A stretch of DNA of 64,000 bases, from assembly GCA_947493695.1 (NCBI GenBank), contig CANLSF010000002.1, positions 1,240,001 through 1,304,000 on the forward strand, read 5' to 3'. Under the pieces are notes generated by a model, which was not told the DNA's origin, made no database searches, and saw only the letters and a list, made by a program, of their open reading frames with translations. This stretch comes from an uncultured Kiloniellaceae bacterium (GTDB lineage: Bacteria > Pseudomonadota > Alphaproteobacteria > Kiloniellales > Kiloniellaceae). Both the position numbers and the translations under genes were made by a program. Numbering within the stretch: position 1 is the stretch's first letter; every line of letters starts with the position of its first letter. Shown here one piece after another: positions 36,318-44,582 of this stretch.

Positions 36318-38080
36318 TATCCTGCCTCCACCAGTGTATCGGGCTCGCCCTGGGGTAAGATCGTCTCACCCGGCTTGACGATCGTAAAGCGAACATCCTC
36401 GCGATCTACTTCAACATCCTCTCCGTTTTTGCGGGCAATTGTGAAATAGGAGTCTTCCATCGCACCCGCATCCGGGAAGTCTTCGCGGAAATGCGCACCA
36501 CGGGAATTTTCGCGCGCCAGTGCAGCCTTCCCAATAACCTGGGAAACATCGCATAGCGACCGCAGGTTCAGCCAGTCGTGCCAGGTGAGATTGAACGCCA
36601 GATTGCCTCCATCCACCCCCAGCTCCATCAACTCCGCGCCAATCTCGGAGACGCGCTTCATACCGCGTTCCATACCCGGCTTTGTCCGCATCACGCCAAC
36701 ATCTTCCCACATCACGTCCTGAAGCGTTTTTCGGAGTTCCTGAATATTAGCCGGCTTTTTCGATAGAGGGTGCGAGGCCCGCGCGATCTCTGAGCTTAGC
36801 ACAGCTTCGTCGGGATCACGCAGTGCGCCCATCTTGCGAATATCGCTGCCCATCACATCGCCCGCGACGCCGCCATAGACCGTCGAATTGGCCACACCAT
36901 TTCCGCCCAAACGGTTCGAGCCATGGGCACCGCCCGCGTCCTCGCCCGCCACGTAGAGGCCCTCCATTGCCGTGCGCGTATCCGGATCCACCACGACGCC
37001 GCCCATGAAGTAATGCGCCGTCGGCACAACCTCCACCTTACCCGCCGCCAGATCGAAGCCACTATCAGCGCAGCGCTTGACCATTCCGGGGAACTTCCGG
37101 CGCACATTATCCGGCCCGAGGTGGCTCATGGAAATGAAGACACCGCCGTTTTCAGATACGTTGCTCTTGCGCATTTCCGAATAGATGCTGCGGCTGACCA
37201 CATCACGCGTGGCCCGTTCACCGAGCGCGTCGTAATCGAACATGAAGCGTTGCTCCGACCCATTGAGCAACTGCCCGCCCGCGCCGCGCAGGCCCTCTTC
37301 AAGCACCGTCCCGGTCATCTTGGTGTGCTCGCCTGCCAGAAGCCCCGTCGGATGGAACTGCACCATCTCCATATCACGCAACGGCAGTCCAGCGCGCAAC
37401 GCCATCGCCAGACCATCCATGGTCTTGTCGCCCGAGGGCGTATGGAACTTGTACATGGTCGGACCGCCGCCTGTGGCCATCAGTACGGTCTTCGCGCGGA
37501 CAAAACGAAACTTACCGCTGCGCATATCGATGAAAAGAACCCCTGCCAGCGATGCACCGTCCCGCGTTGGGATCAGCCCGATGGCGCGATGTTCCTGCAA
37601 TTTCTCGAGCGGGCGCGAGAGCACCTGCTCCATCAGACGATTGATGATTTCAATGCCGGTCAGGTCGCCTTTGTGCACCGTGCGATCCGCTGTCTGACCG
37701 GCGAAGGCCTTTTGATGCAGCGTGCCGTCCGCGTTACGGTCAAAGAAACAACCGACTTCATTCTCCAACTCGCGCACACGCACCACCGCCTGTTCGCAGA
37801 GCTTCCAGGCCATATCCTGATCGGGCAGCCACTTGCCACCGACAATCGTATCCATGAAGTGACGCTCGACGGTGTCACCACCGCCCAGGGCAACGTTGTA
37901 GCCGCCCTGGACCATCCGGGTGCAGCCGCACTTGCCGATCAGCCCCTTGACCGCGATCGTGATCTTCGTGCCTGCGGGCGCTGACTGTTGTGCATGCAGA
38001 GCCGCGAAGAGGCCGGCACCACCGGTACCCAGAATGAGAATGTCAGTGTCGTGGCGATCGATATCGCTGTGAAGGGCCAT
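36317..38080 (-). CDS. Succinate dehydrogenase/fumarate reductase-like flavoprotein
   Basis: A 587-aa flavoprotein with the FAD site ILILGTGGAGLFAALHA (residues 14-30), active-site FHPTGL, substrate loop TAHYFMGGV and HGSNRLGGNG. By eye, the histidine that binds FAD covalently in SdhA (S-H-T before VAAQGG) corresponds here to C53 in KCGCTRMVQGG. So the flavin is probably non-covalent or linked differently. It is one of four SDH-like subunits in an operon that continues into a two-subunit fumarase. It is probably an alternative, pathway-specific complex II rather than the TCA-cycle enzyme. Confidence 0.88.
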   Translation of the reverse strand: MALHSDIDRHDTDILILGTGGAGLFAALHAQQSAPAGTKITIAVKGLIGKCGCTRMVQGGYNVALGGGDTVERHFMDTIVGGKWLPDQDMAWKLCEQAVVRVRELENEVGCFFDRNADGTLHQKAFAGQTADRTVHKGDLTGIEIINRLMEQVLSRPLEKLQEHRAIGLIPTRDGASLAGVLFIDMRSGKFRFVRAKTVLMATGGGPTMYKFHTPSGDKTMDGLAMALRAGLPLRDMEMVQFHPTGLLAGEHTKMTGTVLEEGLRGAGGQLLNGSEQRFMFDYDALGERATRDVVSRSIYSEMRKSNVSENGGVFISMSHLGPDNVRRKFPGMVKRCADSGFDLAAGKVEVVPTAHYFMGGVVVDPDTRTAMEGLYVAGEDAGGAHGSNRLGGNGVANSTVYGGVAGDVMGSDIRKMGALRDPDEAVLSSEIARASHPLSKKPANIQELRKTLQDVMWEDVGVMRTKPGMERGMKRVSEIGAELMELGVDGGNLAFNLTWHDWLNLRSLCDVSQVIGKAALARENSRGAHFREDFPDAGAMEDSYFTIARKNGEDVEVDREDVRFTIVKPGETILPQGEPDTLVEAG

Positions 38081-38083
38081 GTC

Positions 38084-38425
38084 TTATACCGCCTGCAGAA
38101 AGAAGGTTCCGGACACCAGGAAGGCGGCGGCCACCGCGCCTGCGGCTAGGCTCTTCTGTCGTCCCGACCAGGGCAGCCATTCCATCGCCATCAAGCGCAA
38201 GCCGCCAAAAAAGTGCACCGCCAGCAAAAACACCAGACCGAACTCCGCAACCTTCACCAGCGGGTTTTCCGCCAGCGCCAGATAGCCATCCAGACTCTCA
38301 GGTGCCGTCAGTGCCAGTGACAGCAGATAGAAGTGCGCTGGCAGGAAGAGCGCAAGCCCGAGCCCGGACAAACGATGTAGAATGAAAGCGAACCAGAGCG
38401 GGTGACTGCGATGAGGGCGGATCAT
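38084..38425 (-). CDS. SDH-like membrane anchor, cytochrome b subunit (SdhC-type)
   Basis: A 113-aa protein with three membrane helices. HRLSGLGLALFLPAHFY matches the quinone/haem-side N-terminal motif of SdhC, and the His in LLAVHFFGGLR is a likely haem b ligand. It overlaps the next anchor gene by 4 bp and is followed after 3 bp by the flavoprotein gene. Confidence 0.85.
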   Translation of the reverse strand: MIRPHRSHPLWFAFILHRLSGLGLALFLPAHFYLLSLALTAPESLDGYLALAENPLVKVAEFGLVFLLAVHFFGGLRLMAMEWLPWSGRQKSLAAGAVAAAFLVSGTFFLQAV

Positions 38426-38754
38426 ACAGCCGTCACGGCCCAGACGGCCCGTCCTCCCATCGCCAGGAGGATCAGACAGATACTCCAGGTAAAGACGCTG
38501 AGCGCCTTTCCCTGAACGGCGAAGGTTTCATGCAGAATGACCCGCAGGCCGATCGCGGCATGCAGCGAAACCGCGACGACAAAGCTACCGTAGAACAAAA
38601 ACCACAAGACGCTGCCCTGAGTCCGGCCAAGGATCTCCGCAGCCGTCAGGCCATCCTGTATGGCATAGATCATGACCGCAATGTGCCCCAGGGTGAGGGG
38701 CGCCATGATCAGCGCCGTGATCCGCTGCAGCATATAAAGTCGCATATCCAGCAT
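38422..38754 (-). CDS. SDH-like membrane anchor, second subunit (SdhD/FrdC-type)
   Basis: A 110-aa protein with three membrane helices; LHAAIGLRVILHE carries a likely haem-ligating His, and MLQRITALIMAPLTLGH is an SdhC/D-like start. It overlaps the SdhC-type gene (ATGA) and follows the Fe-S subunit after 3 bp. Two anchors with candidate haem ligands suggest a haem-containing, quinone-reactive complex. Confidence 0.82.
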   Translation of the reverse strand: MLDMRLYMLQRITALIMAPLTLGHIAVMIYAIQDGLTAAEILGRTQGSVLWFLFYGSFVVAVSLHAAIGLRVILHETFAVQGKALSVFTWSICLILLAMGGRAVWAVTAV

Positions 38755-38757
38755 CGC

Positions 38758-39486
38758 CTACTTCTTCCTCTTAAAAAGGGAAGTCGCCGTGGCCCGTTTA
38801 AGGCCTGCGATTGCTTTCATCGGGTTCAGCTCATTGGGGCAGAAGAGCGTACAGCTGCCCTGGCTGTGACAATTGTGACAACCGCCGTTCCCGGAAACCG
38901 CATCCAGAATAGTCTGCTGATCGGCGTCTTTCGCATCGTTGTAAAGCGTCCAGGCCCGCTGCAATGCCGCAGGCCCCAGATAGTCGGCATTGCCGGTCAC
39001 GGTATCGCAGGCAGCATAACAGACGGAGCAATTGATGCACTCGATCCCGGTATCCGCTTCGCTCCGCGCGATGCTTTTGGGATTGATCGGCTCAATCGGA
39101 TCGTCGCGGGTTTTCGAAGGATGATGCACACCGCCCGCCTTGACCCACTTGTCGAAGAATGGATCCATGTCGGTGGCGAGATCTTTGATCACCGGCAAAT
39201 TGCGCAGTGGTGCCACGGTGACCTTCTTGCCGTCGAGCACCTTCTTCACATGCGTCCGGCAGGTCCAGCGCGGCACGCCGTTGACCATCATTGCGCAGGA
39301 ACCGCACATGCCAACCCTGCAAGCGTATCGATAGGATAGTGTTGGATCTGTATTCTGTTGAACCCAGGAGACCACATCCAGAACCGTCTGGCTGTCCTGC
39401 GCCGGAACCTTGTAATCCTCGAACGCACCCCCAGCGTCGTCGCCGCGCCAGATCGAAACCTCCAGCTCTTCCTTGTCCGAGGACAA
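38758..39486 (-). CDS. SDH-like iron-sulfur subunit
   Basis: A 242-aa Fe-S protein and first gene of the operon. [2Fe-2S] ligands: C56, C61, C64, C76 (CRVGMCGSC ... RWTC). [4Fe-4S]: C150, C153, C156 (CINCSVCYAAC). [3Fe-4S]: C203, C212, C216 region (CHNCHSQGSCTLFCP), which has an extra Cys and longer spacing than E. coli SdhB. It passes electrons from the flavoprotein to quinone. No gene lies upstream for over 1.1 kb. Confidence 0.88.
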   Translation of the reverse strand: MSSDKEELEVSIWRGDDAGGAFEDYKVPAQDSQTVLDVVSWVQQNTDPTLSYRYACRVGMCGSCAMMVNGVPRWTCRTHVKKVLDGKKVTVAPLRNLPVIKDLATDMDPFFDKWVKAGGVHHPSKTRDDPIEPINPKSIARSEADTGIECINCSVCYAACDTVTGNADYLGPAALQRAWTLYNDAKDADQQTILDAVSGNGGCHNCHSQGSCTLFCPNELNPMKAIAGLKRATATSLFKRKK

Positions 39487-40626
39487 ATCGATACTCCAGT
39501 CATTACCACTCGTGTCCGGGCTGGAGTATAATTATGAACTTTTCTAACAAAAATGAATAAATTCTAACCAATAATGTAAGCACACCTTACAAGCTGCACA
39601 CTCCGGCGTACGACAGCACTTCTCACTTTTCCAACCTTCACAATCCAACAGCCCCAAACATCTAAATACTTATGACGACCAATATGCCAAATGTAGAAAA
39701 AAAGTGAATAATAAGAAATTGCGTCGCCAACCAAGCACTCTACTTTTCAAAATAAGTCAATAAATACAAAAAGTTATTTTGTATTTATTGACGCACAAAA
39801 CCCTAAAAAACCCACTCTTCCATTCGATTAATTACACATCACTTTCACAAAGGGATAAAAATATTCACATCAATTTTAAACTCTGATGATCTTCACCGCA
39901 GCCACGTAATCAATTTGACCTGCTTAGGCAATAAGTACAGGAGCCTTGTGCTTATCCAATCCAACGCCCTTCGGAGCTTTTGCTCTAGATAGGGCTCTCA
40001 ATCGCAAACGGCGCCGCAGAAGAATTACTCTTCATTTCGGCAATAAAAAAAATCACCTGCTTGAATTTTATCTTACTATTTTCATGATATTTAAAATATT
40101 AAAATTCACGAATTACATAAATCACGCAAAGAAATTCATCCCACAAGAGGACGCAAATTCGCCCCTTACATGCCTGAAGGATATTGCCACAACATACTGT
40201 TTATATTATATTTTATTCGCATTCATTGCGATCTGAATCTCAAGGACCAAAGCGGACAAATATGAAAAAACGCATATTCTGATACGTTGGTGAAAAACCC
40301 ATAACACATTGATTGTATTTATATTTTTGTGTATAAAAATAAATATTTTTCTTTTTTCCAAAATATTAAGAAATTAAAACACATTAATACAACTCTATAC
40401 TTTACACATGCATTCAACAAGGCGAACACATGCGTTAGGTATGCCACGAAGGAACAACCAGAAAGAGCAGAGCTCTGCAGTCACATCTAAACAAATTCAA
40501 ACAAACGCCAAGAGGGCAGCAGCGAGCCGCCTGCCCAACTCCGACCTCCCTTAACTTCGAATAGCTATGGAACACCCAATAGCGAGCCGCCTGCCCAACT
40601 CCGACCTCCCTTAACTTCGAATAGCT
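39487..40626. other. AT-rich gene-free interval
   Basis: About 1.1 kb of strikingly AT-rich DNA between the SDH-like operon and a secreted-protein gene. The only sizeable frame (39946-40236, +) has a basic start, one possible membrane stretch, no ribosome site and no recognisable family; I do not support it as a gene. The interval holds a 16-bp perfect palindrome and the 60-bp tandem duplication listed separately. It may be acquired DNA or a long regulatory/nucleoid-bound region. Confidence 0.6.
39756..39792. repeat. Perfect 16-bp AT-rich inverted repeat
   Basis: GTCAATAAATACAAAA (39756-39771) and TTTTGTATTTATTGAC (39777-39792) are exact reverse complements around a 5-nt loop. It lies about 270 bp upstream of the SDH-like operon start. 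It could be an operator, a bidirectional terminator or a mobile-element remnant. Confidence 0.75.
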
Positions 40627-40640
40627 ATGGAACACCCAAT
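40521..40640 (+). repeat. Exact 60-bp tandem duplication over a translation start
   Basis: The 60 bases 40521-40580 are repeated without change at 40581-40640. Each unit holds a stop (TAA) and the start ATGGAACACCCAAT. In copy 2 the ATG (40627) leads into the secreted-protein gene. In copy 1 the ATG (40567) opens a 15-codon frame that ends at the TAA of copy 2. Complete identity implies a very recent event, or an assembly artefact. Confidence 0.9.
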
Positions 40641-42621
40641 GCAGAAATTTGGTCAGATCATTCCCATTCTAGCTGCTCTGATGTTGATCAACAGCGGCGC
40701 AGCGGAAGCCACAAGCCGTACGCCTGCCACCCAGTCTCTCCAGATGGCAGCAGCGAGTGATAAGGAAGCAGCTGCCGCGGAGAGGGCAGAAAAACAAAGA
40801 AAGAAGGCGGAAGAACGCGCCGAGAAAAAACGCATCAAGGCTGAGGAGAAAGCGGAGAAGAACCGCATCAAGGCTGAAAAGAAGGCTGCGAGAGAGAAAG
40901 AGCTGGCAGACAAGAAAAAGGCCGCCGCGGAAAAAAAGGTCGCGAAAGCACTTAAGGATATTGAGAAAAGCCTCAGCAAACTTGAAAGCTCTGTCGATGA
41001 AGCGATTCCTCTTGTGCCCTTCACGTCTCCTGTTGCCAAGAGAGTAAACTCGGCAGTTAAAGATACGGACCGCGCCATCAAAAAACTGGTGAAAGCGGAT
41101 CCCAAGTATGATCTTAGCGAAATCAACGGGCGCTATGAGCCCTTGAAAGCCTTCTTTGAAAACAAGGCGGCAGAGACAGCGAGTCCCGCCGCCAAGTCTA
41201 TCAGAAGCATGGTCTTCGATCTGAAGCTCCTGGAAAGAGACACTGAAGGTGACGCGGTGCGCACCTTCGCGCCATCACCAATCTTAGAGTTCGTCTCGGA
41301 AGGTGAATTTGAAGAGCAGACCATCTCCCGGCATCTGAGCGAAGCAATGCGCCTGGACCCAGATTACGATTTCACCCAATTGCTTGAGAGGTTCGATCCC
41401 TACGCCCGGAATTTTGTTGCAGGCACCGGTCAGCTTCTCGAGCACATGGAGGGTTACGCGGAGCAGCAGAGTCTTGCGACGGATTTCGCGAACATCGCCA
41501 GGTACGCCACATCAGGCGGCTACCGGTACGTCCTAACCATGTTTGTCGCCCAAGGCAGCAGTGACCAGAGCGTGATTGACAGAGCGAAAGCAGACAAAGA
41601 CAAGATGCTGGAGCTGGTCAAATCGGCAGAGAAACGTCTACCGGAGCTTCAGCAGGCGTCGCAATCCATTGACTACTACAACACGCAAGTGTTCGAAACC
41701 GAACTGGGCAACATCCATCAGGCCATAGAAGCCGCAAACCGGCACGAGTTTATCGCCTATGAAAAGGTCGACACCTCTTGTCAGGCAGCAATCGCCGGCA
41801 AGGTCGTTTTCGGAAGCGACTATCTCACCGACGAGTGCGACCCCGCGGATTTCATCACCGAGTACACGATCGGTGACAAGCTGCATATGCGTGTCGGTTT
41901 CGAGGACATTCCCGCGAATGCCTATATCGCTGGACGTAACCATGAACTTACCTCTGGCGTGCCGAACGGCATTACCGTCAAGGTTGTCTACAAGCTGGAT
42001 GGCGAGGAACTCTTTGCATTCTATCCAAAGCATTCCGAAACCACACAGCATGTGCAGGCAGAGTTGATCACGACCTATCCACCGTCAAGAAACAGTGGCT
42101 ATCACTGGAACCTGCGCGACGTGTTTTTCGCCATGCTGGATGCAGACAAGGAAAAAGCCGTTCTTGACATCGAACTCTATGCCTTCAACCGGGACGATAA
42201 GGTGGAGGCTGCTCTGAAAGATGGTCCCCTCATCGCGAAGGGCAGTCTTAAACTGGATGCCTCCACGGACGCCGCGAGGACCTATCTGCTACAGGGCCTT
42301 GTCGGCGTGACACCGCCGGGCCCGCTGCACAGCGCGTTTGCCGATAATGCGGAACGGGCGATGGCACGCAGCGAGATCAAGTTCGATGTGCTGCACGTCA
42401 CCAGCAAGGAAATGACCGTGGTGAAGAATATCCTGGGCATTCCCTTGAAGAAGGTCATCGCCACAACGGTAGCACAGAAGCATGCCGACAACACCTGCAC
42501 AGTCTACGTCCAGTGGATGAAACAGGTCTTTGACGGCACCGGCTACGCAGGCGGTCTCTCGCTGGACCGCAAGGAGCCTGACCATACGGTCCATTGTCAG
42601 GCCGTGGAACAGTATCTCTAG
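40627..42621 (+). CDS. Secreted Lys/Glu-rich coiled-coil protein, unknown family
   Basis: 664 aa from ATG 40627; ATG 40639 (MQKFGQIIPILAALMLINSG) gives a cleaner signal peptide ending near AAEA. Residues about 45-115 are a Lys/Glu/Ala-rich coiled coil (repeats like KRIKAEEKAEK). A helical domain to about 350 follows that is shared with the next gene, and then a C-terminal beta-rich region of about 290 residues with several cysteines, unlike anything I recognise. Expected in the periplasm or outside. The tandem duplication at its start could alter expression. Confidence 0.75.
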   Translation: MEHPMQKFGQIIPILAALMLINSGAAEATSRTPATQSLQMAAASDKEAAAAERAEKQRKKAEERAEKKRIKAEEKAEKNRIKAEKKAAREKELADKKKAAAEKKVAKALKDIEKSLSKLESSVDEAIPLVPFTSPVAKRVNSAVKDTDRAIKKLVKADPKYDLSEINGRYEPLKAFFENKAAETASPAAKSIRSMVFDLKLLERDTEGDAVRTFAPSPILEFVSEGEFEEQTISRHLSEAMRLDPDYDFTQLLERFDPYARNFVAGTGQLLEHMEGYAEQQSLATDFANIARYATSGGYRYVLTMFVAQGSSDQSVIDRAKADKDKMLELVKSAEKRLPELQQASQSIDYYNTQVFETELGNIHQAIEAANRHEFIAYEKVDTSCQAAIAGKVVFGSDYLTDECDPADFITEYTIGDKLHMRVGFEDIPANAYIAGRNHELTSGVPNGITVKVVYKLDGEELFAFYPKHSETTQHVQAELITTYPPSRNSGYHWNLRDVFFAMLDADKEKAVLDIELYAFNRDDKVEAALKDGPLIAKGSLKLDASTDAARTYLLQGLVGVTPPGPLHSAFADNAERAMARSEIKFDVLHVTSKEMTVVKNILGIPLKKVIATTVAQKHADNTCTVYVQWMKQVFDGTGYAGGLSLDRKEPDHTVHCQAVEQYL

Positions 42622-42693
42622 AATCAGTTGGCCAAAGAAACGGAGCAAGGACCTCTCGGGGCCTTGCCCCCCTTTTTACAGGTGATTAGCCCC

Positions 42694-43563
42694 ATGAAAT
42701 CCGCCCATAGAATTTTCGTCTTTCTTCTGGCCATCGTCTTTGTTGCTCCCGGCCTGGATTCTGCATCGGCCAGCAGTAAACAAGCCCAGTGGAAAGCCAA
42801 GTTCCGCAATCAGCAAAAGATCGAACGATCCCTGGAATCTGTCGAAAAATCGCTGCAATCCTTAGAGAGGTTTCAGCGCGACGCCCTCCCCAATGTATCA
42901 CTCGGTGGCGAAGCCCGATCCACCGTCCCTAAGCAGTTGAAGTTCGTCCGTGTTCACTTGCGTAACCTCAAGTCAGAGGAATTGCCGGAAGAGAGCAAAG
43001 CCAAGATCGAAGACCTGAACAGCCGCTACCAGACTGTAAAAGTATTTTTCGCCGCTAAGGAACAAGAAGCGATCAGCCCGGCGCAGCAATTTGTCCGACT
43101 GCTCCATGAGAGACTTGAAGACCTGGAAGCCGGCGCCGAACGCGGTGTTGCAAGCCAGAAAGAGCTGGAGGCACGTTTACTGGCGATCTGGGATACCGCA
43201 CGGGCCGTTACACGGATCCAGGAACACGACGCCAACTATCCCCTGGACGAGATCCTGGAACGTTTTGAGCCGCATGCCGAGGAGTATGTGGTTGCGAAAC
43301 AGGAACTGCTCGAGATCCAGCCCGGCGCAGAAGAGCAGCAGCACGCGATCTATTATCTCGGATTGGTGCAGACCCGGATCGAGAGCGAAGTTCCACCCCA
43401 TGACGCAAAGATAAAGGAATTTCTGGAAAAAGCGGGCGAGCTTCTGAAGGCGTCGAAGGAGTTGGCCCCCAGCTACTTTAACCCGGAATACATGGAAGAG
43501 AAGATGCAGGAGTTCTGGGATTATACCGTCGTGCCCGAGCCTGAAGGCCCTGAACCAACGTGA
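42694..43563 (+). CDS. Secreted helical protein, paralogue of the upstream gene's N-terminal half
   Basis: Predicted 289 aa from ATG 42694 (MKSAHRIFVFLLAIVFVAPG, cleavage near SASA); the open frame from 42628 lacks a signal sequence. Segments align in order with the preceding protein: SLESVEKSLQSLE with DIEKSLSKLE, LNSRYQTVKVFFAAKEQEAI with INGRYEPLKAFFENKAAE, and LDEILERFEPHAEEYVVAK with FTQLLERFDPYARNFVAG. So this is a second copy of the same helical domain without the coiled coil or beta region. The two genes lie 72 bp apart on one strand. Function unknown. Confidence 0.75.
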   Translation: MKSAHRIFVFLLAIVFVAPGLDSASASSKQAQWKAKFRNQQKIERSLESVEKSLQSLERFQRDALPNVSLGGEARSTVPKQLKFVRVHLRNLKSEELPEESKAKIEDLNSRYQTVKVFFAAKEQEAISPAQQFVRLLHERLEDLEAGAERGVASQKELEARLLAIWDTARAVTRIQEHDANYPLDEILERFEPHAEEYVVAKQELLEIQPGAEEQQHAIYYLGLVQTRIESEVPPHDAKIKEFLEKAGELLKASKELAPSYFNPEYMEEKMQEFWDYTVVPEPEGPEPT

Positions 43564-43691
43564 ACAGAAGATGGGGCAGCTGCCGCAGAGATACACGCAG
43601 ATAAAACCAGCGCCCCCCCGCAATCCCAGGGGAAAACCGACGCGCGATTTCATGATAGAGGATCAATAAGCGACCGGTGGGCTTACAAAAA

Positions 43692-43727
43692 GCGAGAGCG
43701 AGCAGTATTGTTATCGCTCGCTCTTGC
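43692..43727 (-). terminator. Strong hairpin, terminator-like on the minus strand
   Basis: A 12-bp stem (43692-43703 with 43716-43727, one G-U) around a 12-nt loop. On the minus strand it is followed by TTTTT (complement of 43687-43691). It can end minus-strand transcripts from the nitrile hydratase operon and may also stop or stabilise the plus-strand message. Confidence 0.65.
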
Positions 43728-43842
43728 GATCTGAGAAAATTCTGCTAGGACAGGTGCCGATGGTTGCAAGCCTGATGAGCGCGATGGTCCTTTTGGTCAG
43801 GCGATGCACAGGCGGCACCATAATCGGGACCGGAGGCGCCGA

Positions 43843-44115
43843 GTGACAGAGCAGAACAAATTGAGCGATCACGAGCTCATGAAGCTACTGCCGTTTTATG
43901 TAAACCAGACACTTGGTCAGTCTGAGCGGGCTTCTGTTGAGACCTACCTGCAGCGCTCTGAAGAGGCGCGCAAAGAACTCGTCTATCTCAAAGAATTGCG
44001 GCAATCCCTGAAGCAGCAACCGCAGGCGACATCTCCCGGAGAACTGGGTCTGAAACGCCTACAGAGACAGATCAAACATCTGAAGACATCAGGCAAAGAG
44101 CCTGAGATCGACTAA
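43843..44115 (+). CDS. Degenerate anti-sigma-factor-like protein, no membrane segment
   Basis: Predicted 90 aa from GTG 43843, preceded by GGAGG at 43832-43836. LSDHELMKLLPFYVNQTLGQ matches the start of zinc-finger anti-sigma domains (LPWYVNGTL type). But the H-x3-C-x2-C zinc ligands are absent, replaced by YLQRSEEARKEL. The protein stops after a basic helix, with no membrane anchor and no periplasmic part. No sigma factor gene is adjacent. It may be a truncated remnant or a soluble sigma binder tied to the two secreted proteins upstream. Confidence 0.6.
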   Translation: MTEQNKLSDHELMKLLPFYVNQTLGQSERASVETYLQRSEEARKELVYLKELRQSLKQQPQATSPGELGLKRLQRQIKHLKTSGKEPEID

Positions 44116-44204
44116 GTTCGGAATATTCAGACGCCAACCCGGCTTGAGCAAATCGAGGTTGGAGGGCATCGCCTCCCATGGTTTCGAGTTCTGATTTATC
44201 TGCA

Positions 44205-44582
44205 CTAACCTGAGAGCTGATCAGCGCGCGTTTGCGCAACTGACTCACGGATTTCATGAATCTGCCGTGCAACGTCACTTGTTTCCACAAAACCAGCTTC
44301 AAGAAGCGTTTCCTCAGCCGCAATCAGCCAGCAATCAAAGTATTGCAGGTCAATTTCTTCGGCAGTCAGTTGAACATCGGCAGACTGATGTTGTTTCAAC
44401 GTCGCCACAAGTCTTTGCTGAAAGCTCTTCCAGGGAAGCTGGTTGTTTTTCACCAGCGCCACAATCAAGGCAAAGATACGGGCATGCCACGGTGTGCGGA
44501 ACAAAGGTTCGTTCTCTGATCGCACCGGCAGGGTCGCCCGGGCAAGGTCGAGTGCGTCGCGGTGCTGCTCAAGCGGGTTCAA
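44205..44582 (-). CDS. Nitrile hydratase activator/accessory protein
   Basis: Predicted 125 aa from TTG 44582, which follows GGGAGG with 6-nt spacing; an ATG at 44606 has no ribosome site. It resembles the beta-subunit N-terminal half (LFRTPWHARIFALIVAL, LPWKSFQQRL, YFDCWLIAAEETLLEAG), as expected for the P14K/NhlE-type proteins that load metal into nitrile hydratase alpha. It overlaps the beta gene by 14 bp and closes the operon. Confidence 0.88.
   Translation of the reverse strand: MNPLEQHRDALDLARATLPVRSENEPLFRTPWHARIFALIVALVKNNQLPWKSFQQRLVATLKQHQSADVQLTAEEIDLQYFDCWLIAAEETLLEAGFVETSDVARQIHEIRESVAQTRADQLSG

Noticed and set aside
39946-40236. 96-codon frame in the AT-rich interval
   Set aside because: No ribosome site, odd composition (Arg run then Phe/Ile/Lys-rich), no recognisable domain; likely a chance frame in AT-rich DNA.
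40435-40635. Minus-strand frame with an internal repeated peptide
   Set aside because: The repeat is only the translation of the 60-bp DNA duplication on the wrong strand; it runs through the start region of the plus-strand gene.
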